Assembly (NCBI RefSeq): GCF_037975245.1
Contig: NC_092577.1
Coordinates: 31,397,898-31,461,897 of the forward strand
Source of the DNA: Apostichopus japonicus
Lineage: Eukaryota > Echinodermata > Holothuroidea > Aspidochirotida > Stichopodidae
Direction of reading: 5' to 3'
Length of the DNA: 64,000 nt
Positions 1-10,731 of the stretch are shown in pieces (the stretch's first letter is position 1; the number at the start of each line of letters is the position of its first letter). The translations under genes and the position numbers were made by a program. The notes beneath the pieces are model-generated. The model saw nothing but the letters and a program-made list of their open reading frames with translations, had not been told where the DNA came from and searched no databases.

Positions 1-420
1 CTCACTGCTAAGCCTACTCTTATATTTTACCTTCGTTATGTGCGATCGACACAAATTCTGATGTTAGTAATTGTATTCAACTGGAATCCAAAACGAAATC
101 TCTGGTAATATGTCTTGCCACTTTTGTACGCGTCATTAGGTATATGCAGTCCAGAAGTCGTGTCAGTGACAGATATGACAATAGCTTTTCACGGAACAAA
201 ACAAATTCATATGAGGAAGATACGGCAGGTGATATGAATGAAATGACGTCAGGACGTGTGCAGCGCCGTTCAATATACAAACTACAATTATAGTGAGAAT
301 GCACGACAGCATGTTTTTTTTTTTTCTCGTGCATACAGAGGTGAAGAAGTGCTTAGGTAGTATATGATCGGAGGACAGTAAACCTATCAAATTTCAATAA
401 TTGTGTCGTTTGTGAAGATT
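1..420 (-). repeat. Direct duplication, copy A (promoter-like segment)
   Basis: The first ~130 bases match 13181-13310 closely (ctcactgctaagcctact, gcgatcgacaaaaattctga-like, aaatctctggtaatatgtct). Weaker similarity continues through 'tttcacggaacaaaaca' to a TGACGTCA/gtgcagcgc block at 244-265, matching 13495-13512. The other copy lies upstream of the minus-strand MS4A-like gene. I infer that this copy could be the 5' region of a tandem paralogue whose coding part lies left of the window. The similarity is seen directly; the paralogue is inference. Confidence 0.6.
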
Positions 421-577
421 AAAAAGTAAAACAATGGTGACTCAGCATCGCAAGGCATTTTGAATGGGTGAGGGTCAGCGGAATTACAGCGGAAATATGA
501 GGGCGATGTTTAATTATCGTGTGACAAGAACTTCAAATTAAATCGAAAACGGATGAGAAATTACTACAATTGAGATC

Positions 578-892
578 ATGGCAGTTTCCTTTGGTATCTT
601 GGTTTTGTTCGGTTGTCTGATGTCAGTCATAATGTGCATGGTCATTTTGGTTATAGGGACTATAACTCTGTGTGGACTGCAAGATCGATTTTTCACTACC
701 CATCATTCATTTGAAGACATCGCGGCCCAGGCAACAACGCGGAATAGTTGCATAGGATCAGAGGCGGGTGTGACAAAGAATGGCGTATGTAGTATATTAA
801 CTGTTATTATCGAAACCGTTACGTCATATTTCTATGTAGCGCCACCTACTGAAAGTTGTCGTCAGCCATTAAATAAACGAGTCGGTAGTTAA
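578..892 (+). CDS. Small hypothetical ORF with a long hydrophobic segment
   Basis: A 104-codon ORF whose residues 4-34 are strongly hydrophobic (ILVLFGCLMSVIMCMVILVI), as in a membrane anchor or signal anchor. A polar tail follows, and the ORF ends exactly where the gypsy remnant begins. I recognise no family. It has no visible splice sites, promoter or poly(A) signal that would settle whether it is real. It could be a chance ORF, or the 5' part of a gene interrupted by the retroelement. Confidence 0.18.
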   Translation: MAVSFGILVLFGCLMSVIMCMVILVIGTITLCGLQDRFFTTHHSFEDIAAQATTRNSCIGSEAGVTKNGVCSILTVIIETVTSYFYVAPPTESCRQPLNKRVGS

Positions 893-896
893 CTCT

Positions 897-924
897 GCTC
901 TCTCCACCTCCACCTCTCTCTCCA

Positions 925-954
<30 letters not shown>
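897..954. repeat. (CT)n microsatellite
   Basis: Imperfect then pure CT dinucleotide run at the broken edge of the gypsy element. Read on the minus strand it extends the integrase frame with an artificial Arg-Glu repeat. Confidence 0.9.
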
Positions 955-956
<2 letters not shown>

Positions 957-1934
957 CTCATTGAAATCTCTTGAAACAAGACTGTGGCATTGGCATTCCT
1001 ATCATAGGCCTTCTTCCCCTTAACAGCAGCTTCGATTGCATGTTTGTTAGCGATTTCAAATGCTTCTTTCATTCTCTCTTTCCACACCTCTACGTACATC
1101 TTATGGTTATTTGACTCTCCTTGTACCTCATTGAAAGTTTCAAAAATCAGATCAATGGGGAGACGGGATGATCTCCCAAACATCAAGAAAAATGGTGAGT
1201 AATTTTTGCTGCCGTTACGGGTACAGTTGTAGGCATAGAAACAATTGTGTAGGTGGTCCTTCCATTTTGACTTTTGTGTTTCTGTTAGTGTTTTCAGCAT
1301 TCCTTAAATTGTGCGGTTAAATCTCTCCACCTGACTATTGCCTTGTGGATGGTATGGCGTTGTCCGGGAGTGGTTTATTCCAAAATAGATTTGCAATCGG
1401 ATGAAGAGCTGGTTCTCAAACTCTGTCCCTTGGTCGTGGTGGATTCTACGAGGTATTCCAACCTGCATGATGTAATCATTGAACAACGTATCTGCAACTC
1501 CTTGTAAACCAAATGGCGGTATCTCAGATGTAGCACCAGCTGGTCTTTTCCCTTGATCACCCTAGGATCCCACTTTGATAAATTAATTAATAAATGTTGA
1601 TTTATTTTAAAAGTTTATCCCACTGCAATAGGAGTTTGGACACATTCTTTGTCTCAGCACGCATGGTCTTTGGCGAAGGCCAGTGGCCACTTTGTTTGTA
1701 GAAAAGCACTCTCGATATGATTTCATCATCTGCCTGCCAGTGTGCCTCTCTCAGCTCACTATTTGATATACTTCTGCCTCTCTTATCTTCAGGGAACTTT
1801 AGTAGTTCAGACACTTCAACACTGGAGCAGACTGTTTCTATCAAAGTCGTCGCCCCTTGGCTCACAGCTTCCACGTTATCTTTTACACAGGTCAGGACAG
1901 TTGGTGACAGTTCTTCAGTGCAGTCATCCATCAT
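955..1934 (-). pseudogene. Gypsy integrase, internally deleted
   Basis: An N-terminal linker-like piece lies at 1602-1934. The core resumes at about 1560 and continues to 1304 with [10 protein letters not shown] (second catalytic Asp) and [14 protein letters not shown] (catalytic Glu). The C-terminal part follows at 955-1300 in another frame (FYAYNCTRNGSKNYSPFFLM, FGRSS.LPIDL). The segment that should hold the zinc-binding HHCC domain and the first catalytic Asp is gone, replaced by a short AT-rich stretch near 1575-1605. The enzyme cannot be intact. Confidence 0.88.
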
Positions 1935-1949
1935 GGTTTTTGTATCATA

Positions 1950-2307
1950 TGGTATTTACCCTCCCAGGTCGATATCGAATGGTGAAATTATAATCTGCCG
2001 GCTCCGAAACCCAACGTTGTCCTGTAGCATTCAGTTTGGCATTTGCTAGTACATAGGTGAAAGGGTTGTTATCTGTATAGACAGTGAAATGCTTCGAATA
2101 AAACAGATAGTCCCTGAATCTTTCTGTTATGATCCGCTTTAGGGCAAGGAATTCTAGTTTCCCTGAATGCATGTAGTAATTCTTTTCAGCCGGAGAAAGA
2201 CTCCGTGATGCGTATGAAATAACTCGGAGCTTTCCGTCTTGCTCTTGGTACAGGATAGCACCGAGGCCTCCATTCGATGCATGTGTGGACAACAAATTCT
2301 TTATCAA
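1950..2307 (-). pseudogene. Gypsy RNase H domain, fragment
   Basis: The open frame contains GGLGAILYQEQDGK, then YASRSLSPAEKNY, then a KLEFLALKR helix and TVYTDNNPFTYVL. These are the usual RNase H landmarks of gypsy elements: the glutamate in the LEFLAL helix and the aspartate in YTDNNP. It is separated from the RT block by a frame break near 2310-2365. Confidence 0.9.
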
Positions 2308-2365
2308 AGTTTGGGTAACTCATCACTGGAGGGTTGGTCAGAGGCTCCAACAGTTCCTCTAAGGC

Positions 2366-3000
2366 CTAGTGATGTTGTTCTCTCCATACCATTGGATATC
2401 TGGATGGTAACTGCCCTTTTAGGTTGCCCTTGCCTTTTGTTGAGCCTTTACGCCCACCCTTGATTTGTTTACCATTCAGCGTCTTTGCAGGCGGTGGTAC
2501 TGTCAATAGATCATATAGAGGTCTAGCTTTCTTAGAGAAACCTCTGATGAACTGGCGGTAGTACCCTACCAGGCCAAGCATATGCCTTACCTCCCCTACA
2601 GACGTCGGTAACGTTTCCTTGAGATGAAGGACTACCTTGGTATCCTCTGGGTTTGCTCGATAACCCCAGGCTGATACATTTTTCCCAAGTATTTCACTTC
2701 GGACTGGAACAGTTCGCATTTTGAGGCTCTCAGTTTCACACCTTTGGCCTTCAATCTCTGTAAGACTTATTGGAGCCGTCTCAGGTGTTCCTCATGTGTA
2801 TCACTAAAGACCAGTAGATCATCTAGGTAGGTGTAACAGATTTCACCATTCATGTCCTCCCAACACACTTCCATATGTCTCAGAAAGGCTGCTGGGGCAT
2901 TCATCAGACCAAAGGGTATCCTCACCCATTCATAAAGCTCCCACGGAGTGATGAATGCAGTGGCCTGTCGACTCTCTTCGATGATGAAACCCTGGTATAT
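2366..3000 (-). pseudogene. Gypsy reverse transcriptase, broken
   Basis: The palm region is at roughly 2826-3000, with [11 protein letters not shown] followed by [12 protein letters not shown] (the D-D pair of the RT active site). An in-frame stop follows soon after it. The thumb/connection region resumes at 2366-2719 with the typical VRHMLGLVGYYRQFIRGFSK block. The fingers domain upstream of ~3000 is missing. This is part of the decayed element at 895-3010. Confidence 0.9.
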
Positions 3001-3010
3001 ATGACTTATA

Positions 3011-5310
3011 AACCGTTAAAGATTGCGGTTAATTGTCGTCAATGTTGCCTCCAAATATAATAAAAGTTTACATGACCACCCGTACTCAAAATTCAAACAT
3101 TGCATTTTTATGACGCTGTTAAAGTAGTTACCGACACTGAGAAATCAAGTTGGCTGTTCTAGTAGTCATAAATGTCCGAGTATAATTTAAGGACGAGAAC
3201 CTTCAGGAAAACGCAAAGTTGTGCTACTATACTACTATTGAATTTTTGTGTTAGATTGAAAGGGGCGGGGTGGGGGCGGGGTAAGGGTGGGAGAGGTGTA
3301 CAGCCCTACCACCCACTCCCAATGAATCCACGAATGTGTACACGAATAATACCGGAAAGTGTGGGTACTCTAAAACCACATGAGTACGATTTAGAGCAAA
3401 AATGATCCGCTAACGTATATACAATGGTAATTAATACAGGGACTTTATTGACTGCGACAGTTATTACGTCGATGTTATAAAATGGTCACTAAATTCCAAC
3501 ACTTACAATAACATTGACATCAAAATGTAAAGCAGCTTTGCGAAATCAACTTGCATATTAATTATAATTTCAAGAAACTCTTTGTGTTCACAAGCTGGTG
3601 ACATAATCAGAGGAAGCCTGCTGTCATTTGTCGTAAGTCGGTACCATAAATCAATAAATTTTATGTTTAATTATTTATTTTTTAGAAATAACAATGTGTC
3701 ATTATAAAAGGAGTAAACACGTATTGAGTTCCATGACGTATCGTGCGATGATTTAGAGATATTCAGACACATCCAAGGTAAGAATTTTACGAGTCGATCC
3801 TTCAATTCAACAACCACCACCGACTTTTTATTTCTTTCTTTTTTGGTTAGACAATAATAAATTTATACCGAACACACAAAAAGTCTTATAGAACTGTCAA
3901 ATAGAAAAATAGAAAATCTGCGTAGCATGAAAGACAATGACAACAGTAAAACTATATGTTTTACGTAAATTTACACCACAGGACGGTGTCCAACACCAGA
4001 TGGTTCTTCTGTGAACTTTCGGGGAGATTAAAAAAAATGGTTTTGCTAACGTTTTGTTTTTCGGAGAAAAAAACAAAACAATTACCATTAGAAATAGAAA
4101 ATTCTCAGTTCATTCAATCAAGAGATCATTTCCTTTCCTATTTATGCTCGTAAATTGTTCTGTATATCTTTGCAGCAGAATATCAAGTTGTCTGTTGATA
4201 TTAACTGTACATGTGTGCAAATATAACAACTCAACTCATTCAAGCAATGCATTCTGGGAAATTGTGGGTTGGATCCATGGCCGGCCAAAGTATAAATTAC
4301 ACAACTTAAAATTGCATTAATTTAAAGAATACTTTTAACATAACTGTTTGTTTGTTGAATCATTAATTGGACATAATTACCCCACTTGTTACACGAAAGC
4401 AATCAAATGCAACATTTACATTTCAGCTTTTGCTTCTGAACTTTTTCAAGATAATACAAAAAGGAAAATAAAAAAACCTCTGAACTTTCCCATCAGTGAA
4501 CAAGTTAACCTATTTTTGAATGTGTAAAAATACAACGCTTACATTTCTAATTGTGCATTTATACAACAAATTGTCATTTACTGTTTTAAAAACAGCTGCG
4601 AAAGCAAGTATATCTCCTAGTTTCTTGTTAGTAGATGCAATTGCAGGAGGAAAAGACAGCATTAAAACAACATAACTAGCTGCAGGAAGGAAAGACAAAT
4701 TTATACTGTAGCTGAGTAATTATTATAAAATATATTCTTTGGACTAAATAAAATTATAAAATCTTATAGAGTACAAAACAACTGACTAAAAGAATACAGT
4801 ACAAAATCTTTTTAATATCAATTAAGTAAACCTGTAACAGTCTTGTCAAATTTTGTGGTTAAAATTCTAAGACTTTTTTTCTTCCAGTTCTCTTCATGTA
4901 GTACCTTTACCTCAATTTATATTTCCAAAAACGAAAACTGACATAAATATCAGTTATAATATATATAATTATAATAATGTTTAATTCCACTTTGAAATTG
5001 ACACCAAACTTAAAACACCAAAAATACTTATATTTAGAGCTGAAGAATCTTAATTTCTTTGCAAATGTGCCTGTGAAGAATGAAAAGATGAAGTAATCGC
5101 CATTTTAAATTCAACACACCATGAATTTTACGATCACCCATAATTACCAAAAATAAACTGCCATTTTGTAAGTTTGATACAGTTTCTCCTCTATCATTTC
5201 GTAAACAAAGTTTCATTTATTGAAAGCAATAGGTCCTGAGTATAATCTATCGAAAGTTACATTTGGCACTATAGACCGATGAACCTTGTTTGTCTTTTAA
5301 TATTATTTCT
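3011..5310. other. AT-rich noncoding stretch, nothing recognised
   Basis: I see only short chance ORFs, homopolymer runs and one G-rich patch near 3260-3295. The region below 5546 probably includes the 3' UTR of the MS4A-like gene. Confidence 0.5.
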
Positions 5311-5313
5311 AAC

Positions 5314-5319
5314 TTTATT
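5314..5319 (-). terminator. Candidate poly(A) signal AATAAA
   Basis: Minus-strand AATAAA about 230 bases past the stop codon of the MS4A-like gene. A second AATAAA lies at 5217-5222, so which one is used is uncertain. Confidence 0.4.
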
Positions 5320-5545
5320 TTATGGTTACCATAAGACTACAATCAGACTGATAATATGAAGCATCTGTGTAGTACAAAATCCAAGATGGCCAACTTGCAA
5401 TTTGTTTAGCAATGTTGGCTAATCTGTTTAATGATAATATAACGAGGTCAAAAAGACGAATTATCTTCTGACACCAAATGCAGAATGGCAACAACACCAA
5501 CAAGTTTTAAAAACAATTTAAAAAAAAAGTAAAAGGGGGCCATGT

Positions 5546-8500
5546 TTAGTTATTGATGGTAACATAGCTATCATCCTCATTATCAGCTCTGTTGTTGCTA
5601 GGATCATCTGGTGGAGGAGCCGGTCTGTACTGGGGATCTGCATATGAATATTCTTGTTGATTCCCTGGTGAATGGATCGCTCTTTCATATGTAGCATTGG
5701 GTTGTAAGTAAGTGGAATCATCATCGGCTTGTACAGGAGCAGTCGCTCCTTCCCTTACATCGGGAGTTAAATACATGCCACTGGATGGTGGTTGGGACAC
5801 AGGTGGTGGTTGTTGGGACGCAAGTGGTGGTTGGTACACAGGTGGTGGTTGGGACACAGGTGATGGTTGGTAAGCAGGTGGTGGTTGGGACACAGGTGGG
5901 ACTACTACTTGCTGAGGTAGACCACCACTGGGCAAAGCATGTCCAGTTGTTTGTATCACTGGGTAAGGTGCAAGTTGGCCTGGATAGGGAGGTGGGGGCC
6001 CATTCTGAACGATGAATGGCGAAGGGCTCTGAAACTGTGGGACCTGTGTTTGATAGTACATCTGTTATATAAATAGAGAGAAAGAATACAGAAATTCCTT
6101 AGAATGCCTATGTGAACATCTTGAGGGAAAAAGAAAGGAGAAATATTGAGTTTGCAAGAAGGCATCTAAAGCACTTAATACATTTTTCAAGCACAATTGA
6201 TTTAGATATTATCAAGGAAAGCAGGCAGAAGAGGTTTTGGTACACTGAATGTGATCACTATTGCCTCTACAATTGGGAAACAAGTCAAAAAGTGGATACT
6301 CATGTTTGTCAGCAAGCATTTCACTTCAAATCTAAAAGGTACTTTCCATCAATGAGGCATTTAATAGCTTTAATAATTTAACAATCCCCATTGTCTAATA
6401 ATAATTTTGTTTGTCAAGAAAGTCCATGAATACTAAGATGTGACATCTGCTGTGATAGCAAATGCAAACTTTATCAATAATGTGCATAACTCTTTTCAAA
6501 TGACCTCGATAGAGAAGGAAATTTGCATTGCTGCATGTGAAGCCGGCTTTACATGCACCGTGTACAACAGACCACGAGCATGGTGTTGTATGGCGGGCCA
6601 TCAGTCTTAAATCGTGGGGAATCGACTTATACCGATTTAAATCGACATATACCAAATTTCCTTTGATTTATACGAGTTTCCAGCAGCTTAATTGACTTCA
6701 ACCGATTTAAATCGACATATATCAGTTTAATTCAACATATGATCGATTTAAATCGATATATACCAATTTAAATCGACATATACCAATGTATATCGTCATA
6801 TACCAGTTTAAATCGATGATATGTCAAATTAAATCTGTATATGTCATTTTAAATCGACATATACCAATTTAATTTGACTATACCAGTTTAAATCGACCTA
6901 TATCGATTTAAATCGACATATACCAATTTAAATCGATGATATGTAAAATAAATCGGTAGACGTCGATTTCCTTGGACCTATACCAGTTTTTAGCAACTCA
7001 AAGTGACAAATACCTATTTAAATTGACATATCATCGATTTAGCTCATTAACATATTCCATATGCCAATTTCGGTGATGATCAATATCATCGATTTAAATT
7101 GACAAAACCTTAACAATGACAGCAACATCAGTATGACTTGGTCACCAGAGGGCAGGGGAAAGAGAGGGCAACCAAAAACAACATGGCGTAGGACAGTAGA
7201 TAAAGAGAGAGAGAGAGGGCTGGTCGGCAATCCAGGAATAAGGCCAGAAATGCAGCTGCCGACCGAGATAAATGGTGACGCTCTGTTGAGGCCTTATTTG
7301 CCTCTAAGCAAGAAGAAGACAGATAAAGATTAGAAATTGGTATATGTTGATTTAAATCAGTATATGTCGAGTTTAACTGGTATAAGTCGAATTAAATTGT
7401 TATATGTCGATTTAATTCGATGATATGTCAAATTAAACTGGTATATGTCGATTTAAATCGGTAGAAGTCAATTTTAGCTGCTGGAAACTGGTATAAGTCA
7501 AATTAAATTGATATATGCCGATTTAAATCGGTATATGTCCATTCCCCAAGATTTGAGACTGATGGCCCGCCATAAGTGTCTCTGTGTTAAATTATGACAC
7601 ACATGTTATATTTTATTTCTCGTTGGTAAAAATTTGTGTTGAAAAGACGCCATCTTTTTATTGCATGTACTTTAATTTCATTGAGGGATTTCTTATTAAA
7701 CTTTGGAAACACAACTTTTGGTTGTCAAAGGTTTTAACTTTTGACAACCAAATTTTCAAGTTTGTAAGTTATTTTTAATATTTGCCTTCATCATTATGTT
7801 GTTTTTCTTCATCCACACAATTGATTTACTTACCATGTGTTGTCTTGGCGTGCTATTACAGCAATCCAAGCCACTGCAAGTGGAACTTGCTCCAATAATG
7901 GCCACCACAAATTCTGCTAACAAGCAAGTTAACATGATGCAATGCATTGCTAAGTGAAGTCTTGCAGCTGATAAAGTCTGTAATAAATATGAATATTCAT
8001 TTAAAATGGCAATCGACAAATTTTCCATCCTTGTAAGTACTAGTAGATTAAACCAGGACTGTTGTGCAACAAAATGGACAATTGATTACTTAGTACCACC
8101 AGTAGGGGAATCCGATAGAGTTGTCGTTTAATTTATTTTCCACTTAAAAGATAACTTTAGGCAGATTTGAAGTCTTCATATGTCACATCCAAGAAAAAAT
8201 GAAATATTTGAGTGCTGGAAATGTTTCTATGGCTATTCCCGTTTTTATGTTATTCTGCTTAAAAGAAAAATGCTAAATCTCTCTAATGATCCTTTCAGGC
8301 TAAATTGATGACGACGTCGACATCTCTGTGCAGCGCAAAATGTTATTTGTTCAATCTATTGTCTTACAAATTAACAATAATTGGGACAAGAAAATGTTCT
8401 TTTTTCTTCATACAGCAACAGACCACACCTGATTAACTTTCCACACCACTTTGTCATTTGACAAATTTCTAACATTTTGTCAACATGTCATATGAGTCTA

Positions 8501-10731
8501 TAAAAGTCTTATATTTTCCCATTGTGTTTGTGTTGAATCTGAGCAACTGACTTACTGGTCTGTGTATTAGACTACATAGTCCAGTCACTTGAACTGTTTA
8601 TTTAAAGGTTCAGTCCTCAAACATTAAAAGTGCTATAGGAATACAGTCTGGACTAGACAGCAGTGTTTGATGTTCTACAGCATAAAAGAACTATTTTTTG
8701 GCCTAAGGCCATCCTTTAATGGTTATACTCCTCTGTAAATCTTAAATAACACTCACATCTTTAATACACTCTCTCTCAAGTTGTGACAGGTTCTTCGGAG
8801 TTGTATAATATGAAGACCCATAACGATATGGTTTGCATGGGTCATCATAGCTGCTGCCTGAATCATCCTGCAATACAGCCCTTATCCGGTTTGATTTACC
8901 CAATGAAATTGACACTGGGATAAGACCAATTCCTGAAATCACACAGACAGTTATTGAGAACGCCATGTAGAGAGAAATCTGTAGATTGGAGGGAGAAAAA
9001 ATTAATCTATCAGATATTACTACCTCAAAAGACAAGCTGTTTAAAGATTTCTCTGAGTTTAAGTAGCACATTCTAAGCATCATACATACATAATAGAGCC
9101 CTTCCAAGCAAAACATGGCATCCCTCACCCCCTTTCTCTGCAGTACAGTACCAAAATGGCTTACCGTACTTTCTGACTTGTAATGTGAGTACAAAGACCC
9201 ACGTACCAGTATGAGTACAGGAAATTTGCTACGAGTAGGCTACGAGACATACTGTAAGAGTGTACTCCATCATGAGTACAGATTGGAGACTACAAGTCTG
9301 CTTAACTGTAAGATCATATGTAGGCATGGATCAGCCTGACAGTTGCATAGTTTCAAAACAGTTTTGCAATTGTCAAATGCATTCAATAATTCTCTAACTA
9401 GGAGCACCATGCATGGATGCGTTACCATAGATCACTTTGATTGACTGAAAGGGAATCCATGTTTGTGAGAAAAATACCATCATAATCCCAAAAAGTATCC
9501 TACGTTTTGGTTTAGTCTTGAGATTGACATTACTCTTCTATGTGATTACAGGAACTGACTGGTGTTGATTAAATCAACAGTAGTTCTCCTGTCGTATTTT
9601 CTACCGATCTTACAAACTAACAGCCTTTTTCTTCTCTTTCGTATGGAGAAGTTACTTTTAATTACTCACCAGTGTTTGATTTTTTTTGCTGAAAATCCCA
9701 CAGACAGAATTAAAGATGACAGCCTGTAATGGAAATTAAAATCAAATAATGTGATCAGGTTTTCATAGTGAGCAATAAACGTTATTTAACATAAAACTGT
9801 GCACACTTGTACTTAATTATAAGTTGCATCCATATTATCTCTTTGTAGATATGTGATATAATAGAGTAATAGTACTAGTAGAGTTACATTCTCTTTATTT
9901 TTATTTTCATATTTTTAAGGAAGTATGTGCAAATTATGGACACTGAAAATACTTTAGTGCCAAACATACAGTTAGATTATGTTAAGGGCTTCGAGACAAT
10001 TTTGATTCAGAAATTTGCAAAAACTACCTTCATGAATACAGAAATTTATCATTTGTAATAAATATTTAAAAATTAGGAAAAGAAAAGCAAAGAGGAAGTT
10101 AAAGATAACAGATTCTAGTGTCACTACATGACATCACAGAGTTACAAAATGACAGCCCCCATACAGGACTTTTATACTACAGTATGATAAACAGAGCCAA
10201 GATTTTTCTCAGATGTTTTGGGGGAGTTGTTAATCGCAAAGATGAATATAATCTTGAGGTGATAGCTGGGTTTTGTTTACCTTATACAGGAATATTGGAA
10301 ATTGTAGGGCTTACCTGTAGTACATTTGAGCCATGAAAGTCTGACACCTGAAAACATTTAAGACATTCATTAAACCTGAATTAAGTTAACTGTTTTGACT
10401 ATTACGACAGAAATTCAAAATAATACAGTACCACGCCGATCCAAATACACCAGGCCTGCTTATCTCTTCTGTCTATTCCTTCTACAGTGTTTCTGTTGTA
10501 GCTTCTAGTGTCATAATTTACTTCTGGAAAGTCAACTGCAATGACAACTATTCCACAGATAAGAAGAGCCAGACCAAGGATAGCCTGAATGAAACCAGTA
10601 CTCCTTCTAGCTGGGAAACCTCTGCGCGGCTCCGCTGAGGTTTGTGTTTCCGTCGGTACCACTGGAGGTGCAACTGTTTGCCACTGCATGGCCTGTGGTA
10701 AAGGCTGTTGTACTGTTTGAACACCCTGCAT
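5546..10731 (-). CDS. MS4A/CD20-like four-pass membrane protein, 5 coding exons
   Basis: Coding exons, all with GT-AG borders and all in phase 0: 10432-10731, 9670-9723, 8757-8978, 7834-7977 and 5546-6061, giving 411 aa. Membrane segments are at about residues 47-66 (FIQAILGLALLICGIVVIAV), 92-112, 119-144 (ISLYMAFSITVCVISGIGLI) and 200-221. TM1 and TM2 are close together. A longer loop between TM3 and TM4 carries cysteines and an N-glycosylation site (NLS). This is the MS4A/CD20 layout, with both ends cytoplasmic. The 171-aa tail is Pro/Gln-rich and holds PPPPY, PPPAY and PPPVY, PPxY motifs of the type bound by WW domains. The ATG follows directly after a splice acceptor (TTCTTTTAG), so a 5' UTR exon should lie upstream, probably around 13.0-13.4 kb. 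Family assignment is by topology and weak motif similarity; another tetraspan family is possible. Its ligand is unknown. Confidence 0.8.
6591..7572. mobile_element. Foldback DNA transposon with long inverted arms
   Basis: The left end TGGCGGGCCATCAGTCT and the right end read inward as inverted repeats for over 200 bases. Both ends are flanked by TA (6589-6590 and 7573-7574), suggesting a TA target duplication; alternatively TA is part of the terminus. The arms are built from ~20-bp reiterations of GATTTAAATCGACATATACC, each itself nearly palindromic. The left arm (~520 bp) is longer than the right (~240 bp). The centre (7130-7333) is unrelated GC-richer DNA derived from a LINE. The element sits in the intron between coding exons 4 and 5 of the MS4A-like gene. 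No transposase is present. Confidence 0.8.
7131..7333 (+). pseudogene. LINE reverse-transcriptase 3' fragment inside the foldback
   Basis: Plus-strand translation gives TWSPEGRGKRGQPKTTWRRT, the conserved C-terminal block of many non-LTR retrotransposon polyproteins (W-x-P-x-G-x-R-x-R-G-x-P-x-x-T-W-R-R). After a gap it continues with a degenerate tail (gaggccttatttgcctctaa) resembling the usual end of these proteins. Only about 65 codons remain. Confidence 0.75.
7717..7752. repeat. Perfect 13-bp inverted repeat, 10-nt loop
   Basis: TTTGGTTGTCAAA at 7717-7729 pairs exactly with TTTGACAACCAAA at 7740-7752. It lies in the same MS4A-like intron, just beyond the foldback element. Confidence 0.85.

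Larger units (their letters stand above)
895..3010 (-). mobile_element. Decayed Ty3/gypsy LTR retrotransposon, pol fragment
   Basis: Reading on the minus strand from 3010 down to 895, the gypsy pol order is visible: reverse transcriptase, RNase H, then integrase. Stops, frame changes and deletions break it into pieces. Gag, protease, primer binding site and LTRs are not seen, and the left edge ends in a CT microsatellite. The gypsy assignment rests on the RT-RH-INT order, the YLDD catalytic box and the [13 protein letters not shown] integrase motif. It is not functional. I see no envelope gene, so this is a retrotransposon relic rather than evidence of a retrovirus. Confidence 0.92.

Noticed and set aside
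895-3010. Intact retrovirus or endogenous retrovirus
   Set aside because: No envelope, gag or LTR is visible. The pol domains are broken by stops, frame breaks and a deletion; motif order is that of Ty3/gypsy retrotransposons.
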